This document shows, one piece after another, positions 61,918-64,000 of a DNA stretch of 64,000 nucleotides. The DNA comes from Variovorax boronicumulans (lineage in GTDB: Bacteria > Pseudomonadota > Gammaproteobacteria > Burkholderiales > Burkholderiaceae_C). The position numbers and the translations under genes are program-made. Under the pieces are notes generated by a model, which did not search any database, was not told where the DNA came from, and saw nothing but the letters and a program-made list of their open reading frames with translations. The DNA is taken from positions 124,001 through 188,000 of the forward strand of contig NZ_JARXVG010000005.1 in NCBI RefSeq assembly GCF_029892485.1. Direction: 5' to 3'. The stretch's first letter is position 1. Each line of letters opens with the position of its first letter.

Positions 61918-63873
61918 TCACTTCAGCGCGATGCGCGTCTTGAAGGGCAGCGGGGCCAGCGCCTTCTGCAACCGCTCCTGCAGCGTTGCGGCCAGTGCGC
62001 CTGCCGCGGCGGCGTCGATCTGCACATGCACGAGGTTTTCGCCTTCGGTGGTCACCGCAGGTCGTGCCGCATCGCTCGCACCCAGCTCGGCGCAAATCTC
62101 ACCGACCGTCGCGAGCACCACTTGCTGCGCGGCCATTGCGCGCAGCTCGGGCTTGTAGATTTTTCCCACGTTGGTCATCGGCATCGCGCCGATCACCGAC
62201 ACCCACTTGGGCTTGGCGGGCGCTTCGTCCACACGCGCGGCGGTGAAGGCGAGCAGTTCTTCTTCGGTCGCCGAGGCGCCGGGCACCAGCGTCGCGAAGA
62301 TCACCGGCAACTCGCCCGCATAGGCATCGGGTGCGCCGACTGCCGCGCACAGCTGCACGGCCGGGTGCGCGCCCAGCGCGTCCTCGATCGTCTTGGGATC
62401 GATGTTGTGGCCGCTGCGGATGATCAGGTCCTTCGAGCGGCCGGTGAGGTTGAGCCGCTCCTCGCTGTCCATCCAGCCCAGGTCGCCGGTGGCGAGCCAG
62501 CCGTCGGCGGTGAAGGCCTTGGCGTTGTCCGCAGGATCGACGAAACCCGAGAACACATTGGGCGACTTGAAGAGCACCATGCCCTGCTCGCCGGGCGCCA
62601 CGTCGCGGTCGCTCGCGTTGCCGTTCTCGTCGAGCGCGACGATGCGGATCTGCGAGTACGGCAGGCGAAAGCCCACGCAACCGGCAGGCCCGCTCACACC
62701 CGGCGGCGTGATGGTCGAGATGCCGGCCATCTCCGTCATGCCCAGGCTCTCGTGTACATGCAGGCCGAAGAGCCGCTCGAAGCGCGCGGCCAGCTCGGGC
62801 GCGAGCACGGCAGCGCCGGTGCGGCAGTAGGTGATCGAGGAAATGTCCGCGCCGTCCAGCGGCACGTTCGCCAGTGCCGCGAGCACCGTGGGAACGGCCG
62901 AGAGCGAGGTCGGCCGGTACTTCGCGACCAGCTTCCAGTAGTTGGCCAGCACCTCCTTGTTGCGCAGCAGCGAGGGCGTCGGAATGATCACCTCCACGCC
63001 CGCCGACAGCGCCGACAGCGAAGCCGGCAGCACGCCCGCCACATGGAACAGCGGATAGCCGTTGATCGAGATGCCGTTCTCGTTCATGCCCGCCAGTTGC
63101 ACGCTGGCCCAGGCGGTGAACACCTGCGCGCCGTGGCTGTGGCGCGCGAGCTTGGGCGCGCCGGTGGTGCCGCCGGTGTGGAAGTAGGCGGCGATGTCGG
63201 AGGGGGCGATGTCGCGGCCACTGAGGAGGCGGTCGCTCGGTTGCGCGGCGCGCAGCGCACCGAACTCCGCCACGCCTTCGGGCAACGTACCCGCAGCGCC
63301 CGGCGTCTCGTCATGCGGCGCCACGCGCAGCACGGTCGTGAGCGTGGGCACCTGGCCGTGCAGGCGCATCGCCTTCGACCACATGCCCGATTCGGCATCT
63401 GAGCCATAGGCGATCAACACCTTCGCGCGCGCTGCGGTCATCAGCGCCACCAGCTTCTCGTCGGTGAGTAGCGGGTTGAGCGGCTGCACGATGCCGGCCG
63501 CTTCGCCGCCCCAGAGCGCGAGGTGGTATTCGAGGCAACCGGGCAGCAACACCGCGACCGCGTCTTGGGGTCCCACGCCCAGCGTGTGCAGCAGGTTCGC
63601 GGTCTGGTGGATGCCCGCGAGCAGTTCGGCATACGACCAGCGGATCGGTTCGTCGGCCGGATTGCCGGAGCGCAAGAAGGTGAGTGCAGTCTTGTCGCCA
63701 AAGGCCGCGCCGGAGTTTCGGAACAGCTCGTAGGTGCTGCGCACCGTGAGTGCTTCTTCGAGCGGCGTTTCTTCCAGCCGCCGGATGTCGGCGAGGCCGC
63801 GCACCGGGAACAGGGGGCGGAACGGCGCACCGGCCGTTCCCGTGTTGTTGTTCTTGTCGTTGCCTGTTGTCAT
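61918..63873 (-). CDS. Acyl-CoA synthetase (AMP-binding)
   Basis: ATP-dependent acid:CoA ligase of the ANL superfamily, 651 residues, activating a fatty or other carboxylic acid. The P-loop YFHTGGTTGAPKLARHSHG is near residue 233. A5 motif SLGMTEMAGI is near 378, A7 WLATGDLGWMD near 455, A8 GRSKDLIIRSGHNIDPK near 476, and the A10 lysine is in GKIYKPEL near 590. The tail past A10 is longer than usual and includes VHVQIDAAAAGALAATLQER. It lies 40 bases upstream of the Bug gene. Acid specificity cannot be read. Confidence 0.93.
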   Translation of the reverse strand: MTTGNDKNNNTGTAGAPFRPLFPVRGLADIRRLEETPLEEALTVRSTYELFRNSGAAFGDKTALTFLRSGNPADEPIRWSYAELLAGIHQTANLLHTLGVGPQDAVAVLLPGCLEYHLALWGGEAAGIVQPLNPLLTDEKLVALMTAARAKVLIAYGSDAESGMWSKAMRLHGQVPTLTTVLRVAPHDETPGAAGTLPEGVAEFGALRAAQPSDRLLSGRDIAPSDIAAYFHTGGTTGAPKLARHSHGAQVFTAWASVQLAGMNENGISINGYPLFHVAGVLPASLSALSAGVEVIIPTPSLLRNKEVLANYWKLVAKYRPTSLSAVPTVLAALANVPLDGADISSITYCRTGAAVLAPELAARFERLFGLHVHESLGMTEMAGISTITPPGVSGPAGCVGFRLPYSQIRIVALDENGNASDRDVAPGEQGMVLFKSPNVFSGFVDPADNAKAFTADGWLATGDLGWMDSEERLNLTGRSKDLIIRSGHNIDPKTIEDALGAHPAVQLCAAVGAPDAYAGELPVIFATLVPGASATEEELLAFTAARVDEAPAKPKWVSVIGAMPMTNVGKIYKPELRAMAAQQVVLATVGEICAELGASDAARPAVTTEGENLVHVQIDAAAAGALAATLQERLQKALAPLPFKTRIALK

Positions 63874-63924
63874 GTTGTCTGTCTCCTTTGTCGTCTGGCC
63901 GGCTGCGGACGGGTGGCTGCAGTT

Positions 63925-64000
63925 TTACTGGTTCGTGATCTTGTTGTCGCGAATGACCTTGCCCCAGCGTTCGAAGTCCTCCCGCATGCGCACGCCGGTC
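63925..64000 (-). CDS. C-terminal end of a second Bug-type binding protein (cut by window)
   Basis: The last 24 codons of a minus-strand gene that continues beyond the window, ending RMREDFERWGKVIRDNKITNQ-like sequence with TAA at 63927-63925. The (E)RWGKVIRDNKI ending is the usual C-terminus of Bug proteins. It would be the next gene upstream of the acyl-CoA synthetase, in the same direction. Confidence 0.7.
   Translation of the reverse strand, partial: TGVRMREDFERWGKVIRDNKITNQ

Overview
The window is high-GC DNA in which nearly every real gene has close functional counterparts in the Comamonadaceae; the gene content (Bug-type solute-binding proteins, several TRAP transporters, argB next to slmA, an ED-type GT4 sugar-phosphate transferase, many LysR regulators) suggests a soil/plant betaproteobacterium such as Variovorax. 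This assignment is inference from gene content; no rRNA or tRNA gene is present to fix it.

Layout. 1-5.6 kb: surface-polysaccharide genes (acyltransferase-SGNH, GT2 and GT4 glycosyltransferases), then argB and slmA. 5.7-21 kb: a large sugar/sugar-acid catabolic locus. A minus-strand operon runs from a FadR-type regulator through TRAP dctPQM, a UxaA-type dehydratase, a CUT2 ABC sugar importer, an SMP-30 lactonase and an LDH2-family dehydrogenase. A divergent plus-strand operon carries two SDRs and an FAH-family hydrolase. Together they fit a non-phosphorylative route (oxidation, lactone opening, dehydration, 4-oxidation, cleavage of a diketo-deoxy acid to pyruvate plus a short hydroxy acid). 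21-38 kb: LysR/SDR pair, then a fatty-acid/acyl-CoA operon (TetR, acyl-CoA dehydrogenase, FadN-type bifunctional enzyme, thiolase, hydrolase, thioesterases, enoyl-CoA hydratase), an Atm1-like ABC exporter and a hydroxyacid dehydrogenase. 39-46.6 kb: amidase/LysR, aspartase and the gltIJKL glutamate/aspartate importer. 46.6-51 kb: an exported nucleoside hydrolase and a second TRAP system. 51.2-58.1 kb: a visibly AT-richer accessory stretch with a 1362-residue nuclease-TPR-PIN protein, a frameshifted DUF1993 gene, a GreA/B-like gene and a small orphan gene. 58.2-64 kb: a frameshifted flavin monooxygenase, etfAB, Bug proteins and an acyl-CoA synthetase.

Three things stand out. First, a dispersed ~95-base hairpin element (three copies) keeps a fixed core while its arms change in a compensating way, which looks like a structured RNA. 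Second, a palindromic G-rich repeat family occurs as inverted pairs, one of which exactly encloses a DUF559 endonuclease gene. Third, the 1362-residue protein joins a PD-(D/E)XK nuclease to a PIN nuclease through a TPR-like region and is a candidate single-gene defence factor.
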